A stretch of 64,000 nucleotides of DNA from Marivirga salinae (GTDB lineage: Bacteria; Bacteroidota; Bacteroidia; Cytophagales; Cyclobacteriaceae), in assembly GCF_030503855.1 (NCBI RefSeq), contig NZ_CP129971.1, forward strand, positions 2,232,001 to 2,296,000. Reading direction: 5' to 3'. The translations under genes and the position numbers were made by a program. Of this stretch, positions 27,094-36,781 are shown in pieces. Numbering within the stretch: position 1 is the first letter of the stretch; each line of letters starts with the position of its first letter. The notes beneath the pieces were generated by a model. The model was given only the letters and a program-made list of their open reading frames with translations, made no database searches and was not told the DNA's origin.

Positions 27094-28352
27094 TTTCATT
27101 GATCATTCATATTCTGATTATCGCCACAATTTTTATTGCATTCAATCGAAAGATGTCAAGAGTGGATGATCGTATTATTTTCAGCATTTTTACCCTCCTA
27201 AAAATTAGTTGTGGTATTTTAATGGGCTTTTTGTATTGGTCATATTATGGAGCAGGTGATACCATTTTCTTTTATGAACAAGCCCAAGCACTTTTTCAAT
27301 ATTTTCAAGCGGATAAAATCTCACTTTCTGAATGGACAGGATTTACTCCCTTAAGTTTGTCACAAGCTGAATTTTCAGCTCAGTCAGAGCCAAGAACCTT
27401 CTTTTTTGTACGGTTGATGAGCTTTCTTTACGCTTTTACCCAAGGAAATTATTGGGTTATGAGTATTTATTTAAGCTTTTTTGCAGGATTGGGTACTTGG
27501 GCTTTTGCTCATGAATTGGTGAGAATATCTAAAGTAAATAAATCAGTTATTTATATCGCTTTGCTTTTCATTCCTTCTATCACTTTTTGGAGTTCGGGTT
27601 TATTAAAAGAAAGTTTGATGACCATTGCGATTTATGTTTTAGGTTTATCCGTTCTAAAATGGGTAGCTAAACCTACAAAATGGCTTTATGCGATTCCTGC
27701 AATCTTAAGTGTTATTGTATTATGGAAAGTGAAATACTACGTCCCTATCACTTTATTGCCTATTGTGCTTTTAACTACCCTGTTTTATCGAGGTAAATTT
27801 CTAAGTAACTTCAGTTTTCCGAAAAAATTGGCACTGTGTTTTTCTTTATTGATATTAGGAGGAATTTCTATTGCATTTATCCATCCTGTTTTTCATAGTG
27901 GTCGCTTTTTTGAGTTGATTCGAATAAGTCATGATGTAATTGCATATAACTCTACGGAAGCCCTAATTCATTTTCAAAATGTAGAAGGCAATGTTTTATT
28001 TTTTCTACAAAATTTACCTTTGGCTTGGTTTACGGGCATATTTCGACCTTTTGTTTGGGAATCTTATAGTCCTATATCCTTAATGTGGGGGTTGGAAAAA
28101 GGAATGTTTACGCTATTAGCATTTGCTTCCATAATCCTTTCTTTTAAAGTTAAGTTTTCTCAAACTGAAAAATGGTGGGGGATTGCCATTTTGATTTATA
28201 CTTCTGTTTTGTCATCGGTTATCACATTAGCAACTCCAAATTTCGGAACATTAATTCGCTATGAAATAGCTTATATGCCATTTTTATGGCTTTTGGTTTT
28301 ATTCATTTTGAATAAATATAAAATAGGAACCGCTTTATTGCGCAAGGAATGA
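27090..28352 (+). CDS. Polytopic membrane protein, unrecognised
   Basis: A 420-aa hydrophobic protein with about 10-12 predicted membrane helices and no domain I can name. Between helices 2 and 3 it has a soluble loop with the GAGDTIFFYEQAQAL segment, and a SSGLLKESLMTIAIYVLG stretch follows. The arrangement (acidic motif in an early loop, Lys/Glu pair after helix 5) resembles bacterial polysaccharide-assembly or GT-C glycosyltransferase proteins. The next gene is a NeuD-like sugar acyltransferase, which supports a surface-sugar role, but this is inference. It starts inside the DUF2851 stop codon. Confidence 0.6.
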   Translation: MISLIIHILIIATIFIAFNRKMSRVDDRIIFSIFTLLKISCGILMGFLYWSYYGAGDTIFFYEQAQALFQYFQADKISLSEWTGFTPLSLSQAEFSAQSEPRTFFFVRLMSFLYAFTQGNYWVMSIYLSFFAGLGTWAFAHELVRISKVNKSVIYIALLFIPSITFWSSGLLKESLMTIAIYVLGLSVLKWVAKPTKWLYAIPAILSVIVLWKVKYYVPITLLPIVLLTTLFYRGKFLSNFSFPKKLALCFSLLILGGISIAFIHPVFHSGRFFELIRISHDVIAYNSTEALIHFQNVEGNVLFFLQNLPLAWFTGIFRPFVWESYSPISLMWGLEKGMFTLLAFASIILSFKVKFSQTEKWWGIAILIYTSVLSSVITLATPNFGTLIRYEIAYMPFLWLLVLFILNKYKIGTALLRKE

Positions 28353-28368
28353 TTAAGCCTTAACTTTG
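28338..28368 (+). promoter_or_regulatory. Promoter of the NeuD-like acyltransferase
   Basis: TTG (28338-28340), a 20-base spacer, and TAACTTTG (28361-28368) match the Bacteroidota housekeeping promoter. The ATG is 18 bases downstream at 28387. The promoter lies partly inside the end of the preceding membrane-protein gene. Confidence 0.6.
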
Positions 28369-28386
28369 CAGTTCTAAAAATTAACT

Positions 28387-29028
28387 ATGGACAAAAAACC
28401 TGTAATAATCTTAGGGGCTAAAGGGATCGGACCTTCTGCAGCTGAAATTTTCAAAAGTAATAGTGTTGAAATTTATTGCTTTTTGGATGATGATAAAACT
28501 ATACATGGCACCGAGATTGATTTCGTTTCTGTTTTAGGAGAAACAGATGATGATGGTTATTTAAAATATATCGGTAAAAAATGCGATGCTTTTGTGGCGG
28601 AAGACAATATGAAAGCGCGTAAAAAAATGACCAAAATGCTGAATGACCGTAGGAAGACAATGCCTGCCAATGCCATTCATGCTCAAGCAATTGTTTCTGA
28701 TTCTGCACATTTGGGTTATGGAAATTTCATTAACGCTAGAGCTGTTTTGGGAGCCTATTCCAAAGTGCCTAATCACTGCCTGATTCATTCTGGAGCAATT
28801 ATAGAATATAATGTAGAGCTTGGGGATTATGTCCAGGTTGGAGCTGGAACTCAGATAAATAGTGGCGTAATTGTTGGAGATGAAACCTTTATTGGCTCTG
28901 GAGTAACAGTGGTTTCAGGAGTGAAAATTGGTAAAAAAGCGAATATTGGAGCAGGTTCAGTTGTGATTAGAGATGTGAAAGATGGAGAAACCGTTTTTGG
29001 GAATCCTGCACAAACGATTGAAAATTAA
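28387..29028 (+). CDS. NeuD/PglB/VioB-type sugar O- or N-acyltransferase
   Basis: A 213-aa protein with an N-terminal Rossmann-like sugar-nucleotide-binding subdomain (VIILGAKGIGPSAAEIFK) and a C-terminal left-handed beta-helix of hexapeptide repeats (SAHLGYGNFINARAVLGAY, LGDYVQVGAGTQINSGVIVGDETFIGSGVTV, IGAGSVVIRDV). The ending VFGNPAQTI is the usual last coil. The family transfers acetyl groups to amino or hydroxy sugars of surface polysaccharides. His125 region (HCLIHSGAIIEYNVELGDY) would carry the catalytic base. Confidence 0.85.
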   Translation: MDKKPVIILGAKGIGPSAAEIFKSNSVEIYCFLDDDKTIHGTEIDFVSVLGETDDDGYLKYIGKKCDAFVAEDNMKARKKMTKMLNDRRKTMPANAIHAQAIVSDSAHLGYGNFINARAVLGAYSKVPNHCLIHSGAIIEYNVELGDYVQVGAGTQINSGVIVGDETFIGSGVTVVSGVKIGKKANIGAGSVVIRDVKDGETVFGNPAQTIEN

Positions 29029-29062
29029 TTAATTATATTTATAAAATCACCTTATTTACACT

Positions 29063-29069
29063 AAGGAGG
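29063..29069 (+). promoter_or_regulatory. Unusually strong Shine-Dalgarno before trhO
   Basis: AAGGAGG at 29063-29069 ends five bases before the ATG at 29075. Nearly all other genes in this window lack such a site, as is usual in Bacteroidota. Confidence 0.6.
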
Positions 29070-29074
29070 AAATT

Positions 29075-30049
29075 ATGGAAAATACAGAAAACCAATACAA
29101 AGTAATTCTTTATTACTGCTATGCGGAAATAGAGAATCCTGATCAATTCAGGGATGAGCATCACTTAATGTGTTTAGAACTCGATTTAAGAGGTAGAATC
29201 ATTATCTCAAAGGAAGGCTTAAACGGCACTGTTTCAGGTAGTACTGAAAATGTGGATGAATATATGAAAAGAGTAAAAGCAGATCCTCGATTTGCGGATA
29301 CTGATTTCAAAGAAGATTTTCATCCTGAACACACCTTTAAGAAATTGAATGTGAGGCATAAACCTGAAATCGTTCATTCAAGTCTTTCTCATATTAATCC
29401 TCGAAAGAAAACTGGCGCTTATGTTGAGCCTGAGCAATTCAGGGAGATGATCAAGAATGAGGAGGATATTGTGATTTTAGATGTTCGGTCCAATTATGAA
29501 CATGAATTAGGGAGATTTAAAAATGCCGTAACTTTAGATATAGAAAATTTCAGGGATTTTCCCGATAAAATCAACGAATTAGAGCAATATAAAGGTAAAA
29601 AGATTGTGACTTATTGCACAGGAGGTATCAAGTGCGAGAAAGCAAGTGCTTTTCTGTTAGAGCAGGGATTTGACAATGTTCATCAACTACATGGCGGAAT
29701 AATCAAATACGGTTTGGAAGCGGAAGGAGAAGATTTTGAAGGGAAATGCTATGTCTTTGACAATAGACTATCAGTAGATGTAAACAAAGTGAACCCTAAA
29801 GTAGTTTCTAAATGCTTTGTTTGTGATACTAATTCCGATAGGATGGTAAATTGTGCGAATCCTACCTGCAATGTGCATGTACCGATTTGCGAAAAATGCG
29901 GTTGGGAAATGGAAGGTGCTTGTTCTAAGGAATGTAAAGAGCACCCTGAAAAAAGAGAATATAATGGAACTGGCTATTACCAAAAGAAAACCAATGGATA
30001 TGATCCTTACAAAGGCTTTCAAGGTAAAGTTGAAAAAACTAAAATCTAA
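29075..30049 (+). CDS. trhO: tRNA uridine(34) hydroxylase, rhodanese-related
   Basis: A 324-aa TrhO/YceA family enzyme that forms 5-hydroxyuridine at tRNA wobble position 34. Residues 1-95 form the N-terminal acylphosphatase-like domain (SKEGLNGTVSGS). A rhodanese domain follows at about 120-225 with the catalytic Cys in YCTGGIKCEKASAFL. The C-terminus is Cys-rich (CFVCDTNSDRMVNCANPTC, CEKC), a predicted zinc site typical of the longer family members. It is preceded by a rare strong Shine-Dalgarno and followed after 5 bases by the phosphorylase gene. Confidence 0.92.
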   Translation: MENTENQYKVILYYCYAEIENPDQFRDEHHLMCLELDLRGRIIISKEGLNGTVSGSTENVDEYMKRVKADPRFADTDFKEDFHPEHTFKKLNVRHKPEIVHSSLSHINPRKKTGAYVEPEQFREMIKNEEDIVILDVRSNYEHELGRFKNAVTLDIENFRDFPDKINELEQYKGKKIVTYCTGGIKCEKASAFLLEQGFDNVHQLHGGIIKYGLEAEGEDFEGKCYVFDNRLSVDVNKVNPKVVSKCFVCDTNSDRMVNCANPTCNVHVPICEKCGWEMEGACSKECKEHPEKREYNGTGYYQKKTNGYDPYKGFQGKVEKTKI

Positions 30050-30054
30050 TTGTA

Positions 30055-30924
30055 ATGAACGAGAAATATCCTGAGTCAGAATTAATATTGAACAAAGACG
30101 GTTCCGTCTATCATTTGAGTTTAAAGCCTCAGGATATTTCAGATGTGATACTTACTGTAGGAGACCCTTCCAGAGTTCATAAAGTGAGTCAATATTTTGA
30201 TGAAGTCACTTTTGAGATGAACAAAAGGGAGTTTATTACACATACGGGTACTTATAAGGGGCGAAAACTTACGGTGATGTCCACAGGAATGGGGACTGAT
30301 AATGTGGAGATTTTAATGACAGAATTGGATGCCCTTGCCAATATCAACCTGAAGAAAAGGGAAAATAAGGTTAAGAAAAAGTCATTAAAAATCATTAGAA
30401 TAGGTACTTCTGGCGGACTTCAGCAGGATTTGCCTGTCGATTCATTGTTAGCTTCTCAGTTTGCAATCGGGATAGATACCTTAATGCAATTCTATCATTT
30501 GGAAAGAACCGAAGCTGAGTCCAATGTTGAATCTGCATTACAGTTAGAAATTGGCCTTCCTTTTCGACCATATTGTGTAGAAGGTTCTACCTCCCTACTC
30601 AAACATTTTTCTGATGGAATGAATATTGGTAATACAGTTACATGCCCAGGATTTTACGCTCCACAAGGAAGACAATTACGCACCCCAATTCGCTTTCCTA
30701 AAATTACAGAAAGTTTATCTATGTTTCATTATGGAGATTTGTGGCTAACCAATTTTGAAATGGAAACAGCAGGTTATTATGCAATGGGCAGATTGTTAGG
30801 ACATGAAGTTTTAAGTTGTAATGCAATTGTGGCCAACAGAATGACTCATCAATTTTCAAAAAACTCTGATAAAACGATTGATACACTAATCAAAATGGTT
30901 TTAGATAAAGCCTCAGAACTATAG
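30055..30924 (+). CDS. Nucleoside phosphorylase (uridine phosphorylase-like)
   Basis: A 289-aa PNP/UDP family enzyme of nucleoside salvage. VGDPSRVHKVSQYFD carries the phosphate-binding Gly/Asp/Arg segment, MSTGMGTDNVEILMTEL the second conserved loop, and IRIGTSGGLQ the GTSG motif. FEMETAGYYAMGRLLG holds the ribose-binding Met-Glu-x-Glu-type motif. The length is slightly above that of E. coli Udp. It probably forms an operon with trhO (5-base gap). Specificity for uridine over purines is inferred from overall similarity. Confidence 0.87.
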   Translation: MNEKYPESELILNKDGSVYHLSLKPQDISDVILTVGDPSRVHKVSQYFDEVTFEMNKREFITHTGTYKGRKLTVMSTGMGTDNVEILMTELDALANINLKKRENKVKKKSLKIIRIGTSGGLQQDLPVDSLLASQFAIGIDTLMQFYHLERTEAESNVESALQLEIGLPFRPYCVEGSTSLLKHFSDGMNIGNTVTCPGFYAPQGRQLRTPIRFPKITESLSMFHYGDLWLTNFEMETAGYYAMGRLLGHEVLSCNAIVANRMTHQFSKNSDKTIDTLIKMVLDKASEL

Positions 30925-31033
30925 AATTCCGTAAAAATACAATCACATCTTCATAGTGCTGAATGAACAGTTAGTCGAAAATGATTGATTTTAATAAGAT
31001 AATATCCTACTTTGAAGTCTTATTGAACCAATT

Positions 31034-34000
31034 ATGAGGTTTTTATATCTATTAATAGTACAATTATTAGCCATACCACTCTGGGCACAGAATCAGTTGA
31101 AAAACACTGATTTTAATAATTTGAATGTGAGTGATGGGCTTTCTCAGAATATAGTGGAGACCATTTATCAAGGTAAAAGTGGGTTTCTTTGGTTAGGTAC
31201 ACAGGATGGACTCAACAGATATGATGGAAAGAATTTCCTTTCCTTTCAATATAAAATCGATGATTCTACAAGCTTAAGCAATAATTACGTAAAAGACATA
31301 GTAGAAGACAATGATAAGAATTTATGGATTGGTACTTACGGTGGCGGCTTAAATAAATTTGATAAAAAGTCAAATTTTGAGCACTTTCTTCAAGATAGTG
31401 AAAATCCAAATTCCATAAGTAACAATGTTGTATATTCAATTCTTCAGTATTCAGATTCAGTTTATTGGTTGGGTACTAAAAATGGTTTGAATAAATTCAA
31501 TATAAAAACAGAAAAGTTTTCAAATCAAATTTCAAATCCTGAAAATTTCCCTTCTTTAAATAACCCAGTTGTTTATTGTATTTCAAAAGCTGAGGATGCC
31601 AATGAAATTTGGGTTGGAACTCGAGAAGGACTTCATAAAGTGAATACTGAAACTTATCAAGTTGAAAAGTTCTTAAAAGGCGAAAATGGCTTAAAAGATG
31701 ACGATATAAGAGATCTGTATTTTGATACGAATGGAATTTTATGGATAGCAACAAAATTAGGTGGGGTATTTTATAAAAAGTCAAATAGCAATAATTTTGA
31801 GCAAATAGATTTAAAGTTTGTTGATGAAAATAAAGTCTATGCTCGTAAAATTTATCCTAATAATAAAGGTGGAATTTGGTTGGGTACCTTTGATAAAGGA
31901 TTATTTTACATAAATGATGAATTTAAAACGATACATCAATTCCAAGAGGAAAAGTATAATCCTAATGCTTTACCATCTAGTAATGTTGTTGAGATTTATC
32001 AAGATGAATCTGGCAATTATTGGTTAGGTACGCATGGAGGAGGAATTTCCTCCTTTAATTTAAATCAGAAAAAATTTGATTTGTATCAGCCTGATGAAGA
32101 TGATCCATATAGCATCTCAGATGATGCAGTAAATTATATCTTTGAAGATAGTAGAGGAGATATTTACATTGCAAATGATGCAGGAATAGACATTGTTTTA
32201 GAAAACAATGAGCAACTCCAATTTAAACAAGTTTTAAGTAGTTATTCAGGCTTTCCTGATGATAGAGGATGGCTTTTATTCGAAGATTCTGATAATATTC
32301 TATGGGTTGGGTTATGGAATTTTGGATTATCTAAATATAACAGAGATACTGGTGAATTAAAATCGTACAGAAATATAGAAGAAGATACTAACTCTATTAC
32401 TACCAATTTTATTGAAAGTATTGCTGAAGCTCCGAATGGTAAACTTTGGATAGGTTTATTGGGTGATGGTGGATTAGTTGTTTTCGATAAGGATAAAGAA
32501 AATTTCAAACGATATCGGCATGATGTGAATGATCCAAGTTCTCTGTCAAATAACAGGGTGCATAAAGTATTGATTGATCATAAGAATAGAATTTGGCTTG
32601 GAACAGATTTTGGCTTGGATTTATATCGACCCACTACAGATGATTTTAAGCATTTCAGATATGATAAGAATGATTCTAGTAGTATTAATTATAATATTAT
32701 CAGAACGATAATAGAGGATAGCAACAACAATATTTGGATCGGTACTGGAGGAGGTGGAATAACTAAGTTGATTGAGACGAAAGCTGGAATTCAATTTAAA
32801 TCCTTTACTGAAGATGATGGCTTGGTAAATAACAATATAGCTGGAATAACTGAAGATTTGAATGGAAACCTATGGATTTCCACTTATAAAGGTATCTCAT
32901 CTTTTAATCCTAAAACTGAGGAATTTAAAAACTATGATAGTTCAGATGGATTGCAAGGAGAGGAATTCGTAAGAAGATCTATTACTACTTTGAAAGATGG
33001 GAGAATATTTGCTGGTGGTTATAATGGGTTGAATGTTTTTAAGCCTGAAGATTTAAAGAGAAGTGAATATGAACCTTCTGTAAATATTGTTTCAGTAGAA
33101 ATCACTAGTGAAAATGGAGCAAATCAGATACGAGATTTCTCTATCGATTCTATTTTATTAGATCATAATGATTATTTACTTTCTTTTGAAATTGCTACTA
33201 CTGATTTAAGTAATTCAGATAAAATTGAATATGCTTATTTGCTGGAAGGCTTTAATAAAGAGTGGATTTATAATAAAAATAGAAGGCATTTTACTTTTAC
33301 TAATTTACCACCAGGTGAATATAATTTGAAGATAAAAGGTACGAATTCAGACGGAAAATGGTCTGGGAATATTAAAGAACTTTATATTAATGTTGATCCT
33401 CCATTTTGGGCGACTCCTTGGTTTCGAACTTTGTTTGTTGTCTTCTTAATTATTTTAGTTTTGGCGTATATTCAGTTAAGAATTAGGTATTTAAAAAAAT
33501 CTAGAAGGACGTTACAAGCTAAAGTAGAAGAGCGGACATCAGAATTAGAAATTACAAATAAACATTTATTGGAAAACCAATCATTGGTGCTACATCAGAA
33601 AGAAGAGATTGCTCAAAAGAATGCAATCATACAGAAGCAGAATGATGAATTAAAATTAAGTAATCTTCAATTGGAGGAAATGGTGGATGAAAGAACAAAG
33701 GAATTGAGAGAGACGAATGATAATTTGAAAATTGCAAAACATGAATTTGATACCTTTTTCTATCGAGCAGCGCATGATCTAAAGGGACCGGTTTCTACTA
33801 TTCTAGGTCTTTGTTATTTGGCTATGAAAGAAACAGATGAGGAGGCCGCAGTATTTTACTTTACAAAAGTTAATGAAACTGCTGACCGTATGAATAATAT
33901 TTTATTCAACCTTCAAAAGATCAACAAGCTGAAGCAACAAGAAGTAGTGGTTCAAAATCATAATATAAGAAAATTAATTATTGATGCAGCTAAGGAAAAC

Positions 34001-34426
34001 ATTCCTGATAATGAAGATTGGCAACAATTTATAAATATTGAATTAAAAGCTTTAGATGAAAATATTTTAACTGATTCAGTTCATTTAAAAGTGATTTTCT
34101 CAAATTTAATTAATAATTCTATCAAGTTTTCAAAGCGCGCTGAAAAGCCCAATGTAGTAATTGAATTTTCTAAAAATGAAAAGGATAAAACTTATCAAAT
34201 AGTATTTGAAGACTTTGGATTAGGAATAGATCCGCATTTTAGAGATAAGATTTTTAATATGTTTTTTGTGGCTACTGAACATAAAAGAGGAAATGGGTTA
34301 GGGTTATACAGCGTTAGATTGGCAGTATCAAAATTAGGAGGAGAAATTTACTTGGAAGAGGATAAGTCAGCTTGCTTTCGAATAGAATTACCAATTCCAT
34401 ATCGTAAAGAACTTATGGTGAATTAG
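31034..34426 (+). CDS. Two-component propeller sensor histidine kinase without receiver domain
   Basis: A 1130-aa sensor kinase. A signal peptide (1-18, ending WAQN) is followed by a periplasmic double beta-propeller built from repeats such as GFLWLGTQDGLNRYDGK and NLWIGTYGGGLNKFDKK (about 25-690). A Y_Y_Y domain at about 700-785, a transmembrane helix at about 792-815 and a coiled coil to about 900 come next. The HisKA box has phosphoacceptor H914 in AAHDLKGP, and the HATPase domain has NLINNSIKF, DFGLGIDP and GNGLGLYSV. The usual C-terminal REC and AraC domains of Bacteroides hybrid systems are absent, so a separate response regulator must be used. No polysaccharide-utilisation genes are adjacent. 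Confidence 0.93.
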   Translation: MRFLYLLIVQLLAIPLWAQNQLKNTDFNNLNVSDGLSQNIVETIYQGKSGFLWLGTQDGLNRYDGKNFLSFQYKIDDSTSLSNNYVKDIVEDNDKNLWIGTYGGGLNKFDKKSNFEHFLQDSENPNSISNNVVYSILQYSDSVYWLGTKNGLNKFNIKTEKFSNQISNPENFPSLNNPVVYCISKAEDANEIWVGTREGLHKVNTETYQVEKFLKGENGLKDDDIRDLYFDTNGILWIATKLGGVFYKKSNSNNFEQIDLKFVDENKVYARKIYPNNKGGIWLGTFDKGLFYINDEFKTIHQFQEEKYNPNALPSSNVVEIYQDESGNYWLGTHGGGISSFNLNQKKFDLYQPDEDDPYSISDDAVNYIFEDSRGDIYIANDAGIDIVLENNEQLQFKQVLSSYSGFPDDRGWLLFEDSDNILWVGLWNFGLSKYNRDTGELKSYRNIEEDTNSITTNFIESIAEAPNGKLWIGLLGDGGLVVFDKDKENFKRYRHDVNDPSSLSNNRVHKVLIDHKNRIWLGTDFGLDLYRPTTDDFKHFRYDKNDSSSINYNIIRTIIEDSNNNIWIGTGGGGITKLIETKAGIQFKSFTEDDGLVNNNIAGITEDLNGNLWISTYKGISSFNPKTEEFKNYDSSDGLQGEEFVRRSITTLKDGRIFAGGYNGLNVFKPEDLKRSEYEPSVNIVSVEITSENGANQIRDFSIDSILLDHNDYLLSFEIATTDLSNSDKIEYAYLLEGFNKEWIYNKNRRHFTFTNLPPGEYNLKIKGTNSDGKWSGNIKELYINVDPPFWATPWFRTLFVVFLIILVLAYIQLRIRYLKKSRRTLQAKVEERTSELEITNKHLLENQSLVLHQKEEIAQKNAIIQKQNDELKLSNLQLEEMVDERTKELRETNDNLKIAKHEFDTFFYRAAHDLKGPVSTILGLCYLAMKETDEEAAVFYFTKVNETADRMNNILFNLQKINKLKQQEVVVQNHNIRKLIIDAAKENIPDNEDWQQFINIELKALDENILTDSVHLKVIFSNLINNSIKFSKRAEKPNVVIEFSKNEKDKTYQIVFEDFGLGIDPHFRDKIFNMFFVATEHKRGNGLGLYSVRLAVSKLGGEIYLEEDKSACFRIELPIPYRKELMVN

Positions 34427-34488
34427 GATATCACTTCATTTTTTACAGGTTGAAATTTATAAATACTCATTTCGTAAAGAAATTACTT

Positions 34489-35511
34489 TCATTCTCTATC
34501 CCAAATCTTCTCTGCTTTCTTGCCTATTAACCAAAAAGATACTGCTATGATACCAAAGAACAATGCTTTGTGTAATTCATCCCAAAAATATTCGAAATAA
34601 CGAGTATAAAGATTCAGGAAGATAAAGGAAATTCCTATGTTTTTAAGTAGGCTGTCTTCTTTTTTAATTCCTATCAAAATAGCTCCAAAACTTGCTAATA
34701 GTAAAATAAGGCTATACCACCATAGGTAGAATTGTCTTATTTCCAACCATTTTTCATAACTGTTATAATTGCCGAAAATTGTTAAAAACCAAAGGGACAT
34801 AAAGAAGATAATCAATCCGCTCCAATAAGTTGGCTCTACAAATGGCTTTAATTTTTCAGCTTTTTTGATGAAATAAGTAACAATTAAAATTAAGGCACCA
34901 AAAAATGTAAACCGCATAGGGAAATTCATTCCAATAAATAAGTAATTATCTTTTCCCAGATTATGAGTAATTGAGCCAAAAGCAATCACAATAGCAATAA
35001 TTCCAAAAAGCCAAAGCAATTCTTTATTTCGGACTACAGCGATAACGAAATATAAAGAAGCTAATCCCAAAATGATAACACCCGGATTTTCTTCCATTCC
35101 GAATAGAAAACTTATAAACCCTGAGGCGATAGCTAAAAATATTGCTCCAAAAAATGCAAAAACTTCTTTGCTGTATTTTTTTCGTTTCTTTTTTAAATTG
35201 TAGCGATAATCCAACCAAAAGAATAATGCACTAAAAGCTATAAATGTGATTGACTTAGTGGCATAAGAAGTTGAAATTAAAGAATCAATTAAGTCTAAAA
35301 GAGCTTTGTCTGCGAAGATGCTAACTACTGCAATAAGTAAACTCACTAAAGCGAAAAGAAAGGAATAATGGGCTAAAGACTGCCAATTGAAAGGTTTGTT
35401 TTCTATACTTTCGTCAAGCTCTTTTGCTTTTTGGGCATCAATTAAACCACTAGATTGCCAATGGCTAAGTGCTTTGGTAATAGTCTCTTTTTCCTTTTTG
35501 CTTATTTGCAT
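34489..35511 (-). CDS. DUF2157-like polytopic membrane protein
   Basis: A 340-aa protein with a soluble N-terminus of about 45 residues (ETITKALSHWQSSGLIDAQKAKEL) and then about ten hydrophobic segments. The N-terminal pattern, in which a short helical domain ends with LIDAQKAKELDE and passes directly into a membrane region, resembles DUF2157. The function is unknown. It converges with the sensor kinase across a 62-base gap and is read in the same direction as the THUMP methyltransferase, 32 bases downstream of it. Confidence 0.65.
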   Translation of the reverse strand: MQISKKEKETITKALSHWQSSGLIDAQKAKELDESIENKPFNWQSLAHYSFLFALVSLLIAVVSIFADKALLDLIDSLISTSYATKSITFIAFSALFFWLDYRYNLKKKRKKYSKEVFAFFGAIFLAIASGFISFLFGMEENPGVIILGLASLYFVIAVVRNKELLWLFGIIAIVIAFGSITHNLGKDNYLFIGMNFPMRFTFFGALILIVTYFIKKAEKLKPFVEPTYWSGLIIFFMSLWFLTIFGNYNSYEKWLEIRQFYLWWYSLILLLASFGAILIGIKKEDSLLKNIGISFIFLNLYTRYFEYFWDELHKALFFGIIAVSFWLIGKKAEKIWDRE

Positions 35512-35543
35512 TTTCTAAAGATAATAGATTTGGAAAAATTTAA

Positions 35544-36695
35544 TTAACCTTTGTCTTTTTTAGTACCTGCATACAGTTCATACTCTAATAATCTACACTC
35601 GATTTTAGCGTTCATAAAAGGAATTCTTCTTTTAGTTCGCAAACCAATTTTCTTAGCTAAATTCATATTTCCAGTAAATATGTAGCCAGTTTTTCCTTTG
35701 CAGTCTCTTTTAAAGAAATCACCAATTTGGCTGTAAACATTAGCTAATTCTTCTTCCTCACCTAATCTTTCCCCGTATTCAGGGTTAAGAAAAACAACGC
35801 CATCACTTTCTGGAATTGTGCTATCTCTAAAATCTTTTTTCTCGAATGTTATGGCATCTGCAACGCCCGCTTCTTCTGCATTTTGCTTTGCTGCTTGAAT
35901 TGCCATTCTACTGTTATCGCCTGCAATAATTTCGCATTCAATTGGTTTTTCATTGTGAATGGCTTCTTCTTTTAACTTCTCCCAAGCGTCAAGATCAAAT
36001 CCTTTTAAATAATGGAATCCGAATTTTTCACGATTTAAACCAGGTGCTTTATTGGCTGCAATACAAGCTGCTTCAATTGCTAAAGTTCCTGATCCGCACA
36101 TTGGGTTAATAAATACCTGATTGGGTTTCCAGTTTGAAGCTAAGATGGTAGCCGCAGCTAATGATTCATTCATAGGTGCTTTACCAGGAATTTTTCTGTA
36201 GCCGTGTTTGGAAATAGTCTCTCCTGAAGTATCCAAATATATCGATACCTGATCCTCCATCCAATGTAGAAAAACCACCATTTGGTCTCTTAAAGGACCA
36301 GAATCTGGTCTTATACCAGTTTTGTCTTTCAATCTGTCAACTATGGCATCTTTTACCCTAACATTGGCAAATTGAGTGTTTAATATTTTTTCATTATTAA
36401 CATAGGAAGTGATACATAGATAGCCATTTTCATCTAAAATTTCTTCCCATTTTACCTGATAAAGCTGCTGATATAATTTATCAGGATTGTTTGCCTTAAA
36501 TGATTTTATCAGGAATAAAACTTTATTCGCAGTTCGGAGATGAAGATTTAAATGCATGCAATCGGTTTTGGTACCTTCCAAAGCTACATCTAAAGGGCCT
36601 TCGTGAGTCACTTTATAACCAAGATTCTCTATTTCCTGTCTTAGAACAGGAGCGATATAAGGGGGGCAGGGGAGAACGATTTTACTTTTTTCCAT
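35544..36695 (-). CDS. THUMP-domain class I SAM-dependent RNA methyltransferase (RlmL/YpsC-like)
   Basis: A 383-aa enzyme. The N-terminal THUMP/ferredoxin-like half (about 1-160) includes LHLRTANKVLFLIKSF. The methyltransferase half has VFINPMCGSGTLAIEAACIA (SAM motif I), IIAGDNSRMAIQAAKQNAE, and the catalytic VFLNPEYGERLGEE (motif IV). Motif IV is NPEY instead of the common NPPY or DPPY. The family makes m2G in 23S rRNA (RlmL-type), and this is the probable role. The complement of 36700-36707 reads TAACTTTG, a promoter -7 candidate just 5 bases before the start. Confidence 0.88.
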   Translation of the reverse strand: MEKSKIVLPCPPYIAPVLRQEIENLGYKVTHEGPLDVALEGTKTDCMHLNLHLRTANKVLFLIKSFKANNPDKLYQQLYQVKWEEILDENGYLCITSYVNNEKILNTQFANVRVKDAIVDRLKDKTGIRPDSGPLRDQMVVFLHWMEDQVSIYLDTSGETISKHGYRKIPGKAPMNESLAAATILASNWKPNQVFINPMCGSGTLAIEAACIAANKAPGLNREKFGFHYLKGFDLDAWEKLKEEAIHNEKPIECEIIAGDNSRMAIQAAKQNAEEAGVADAITFEKKDFRDSTIPESDGVVFLNPEYGERLGEEEELANVYSQIGDFFKRDCKGKTGYIFTGNMNLAKKIGLRTKRRIPFMNAKIECRLLEYELYAGTKKDKG

Positions 36696-36781
36696 TGGGC
36701 AAAGTTAAAACAAATTCATGAGCCATTTCCATTCGATTTTGATTTCCTTTATATTCGCAATCCAATTTGAAAAATAAGATT

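Noticed and set aside
31090-33060. Repeated DNA in the sensor kinase as a tandem repeat array
   Set aside because: The repeats are beta-propeller blades at the protein level; DNA copies are divergent.
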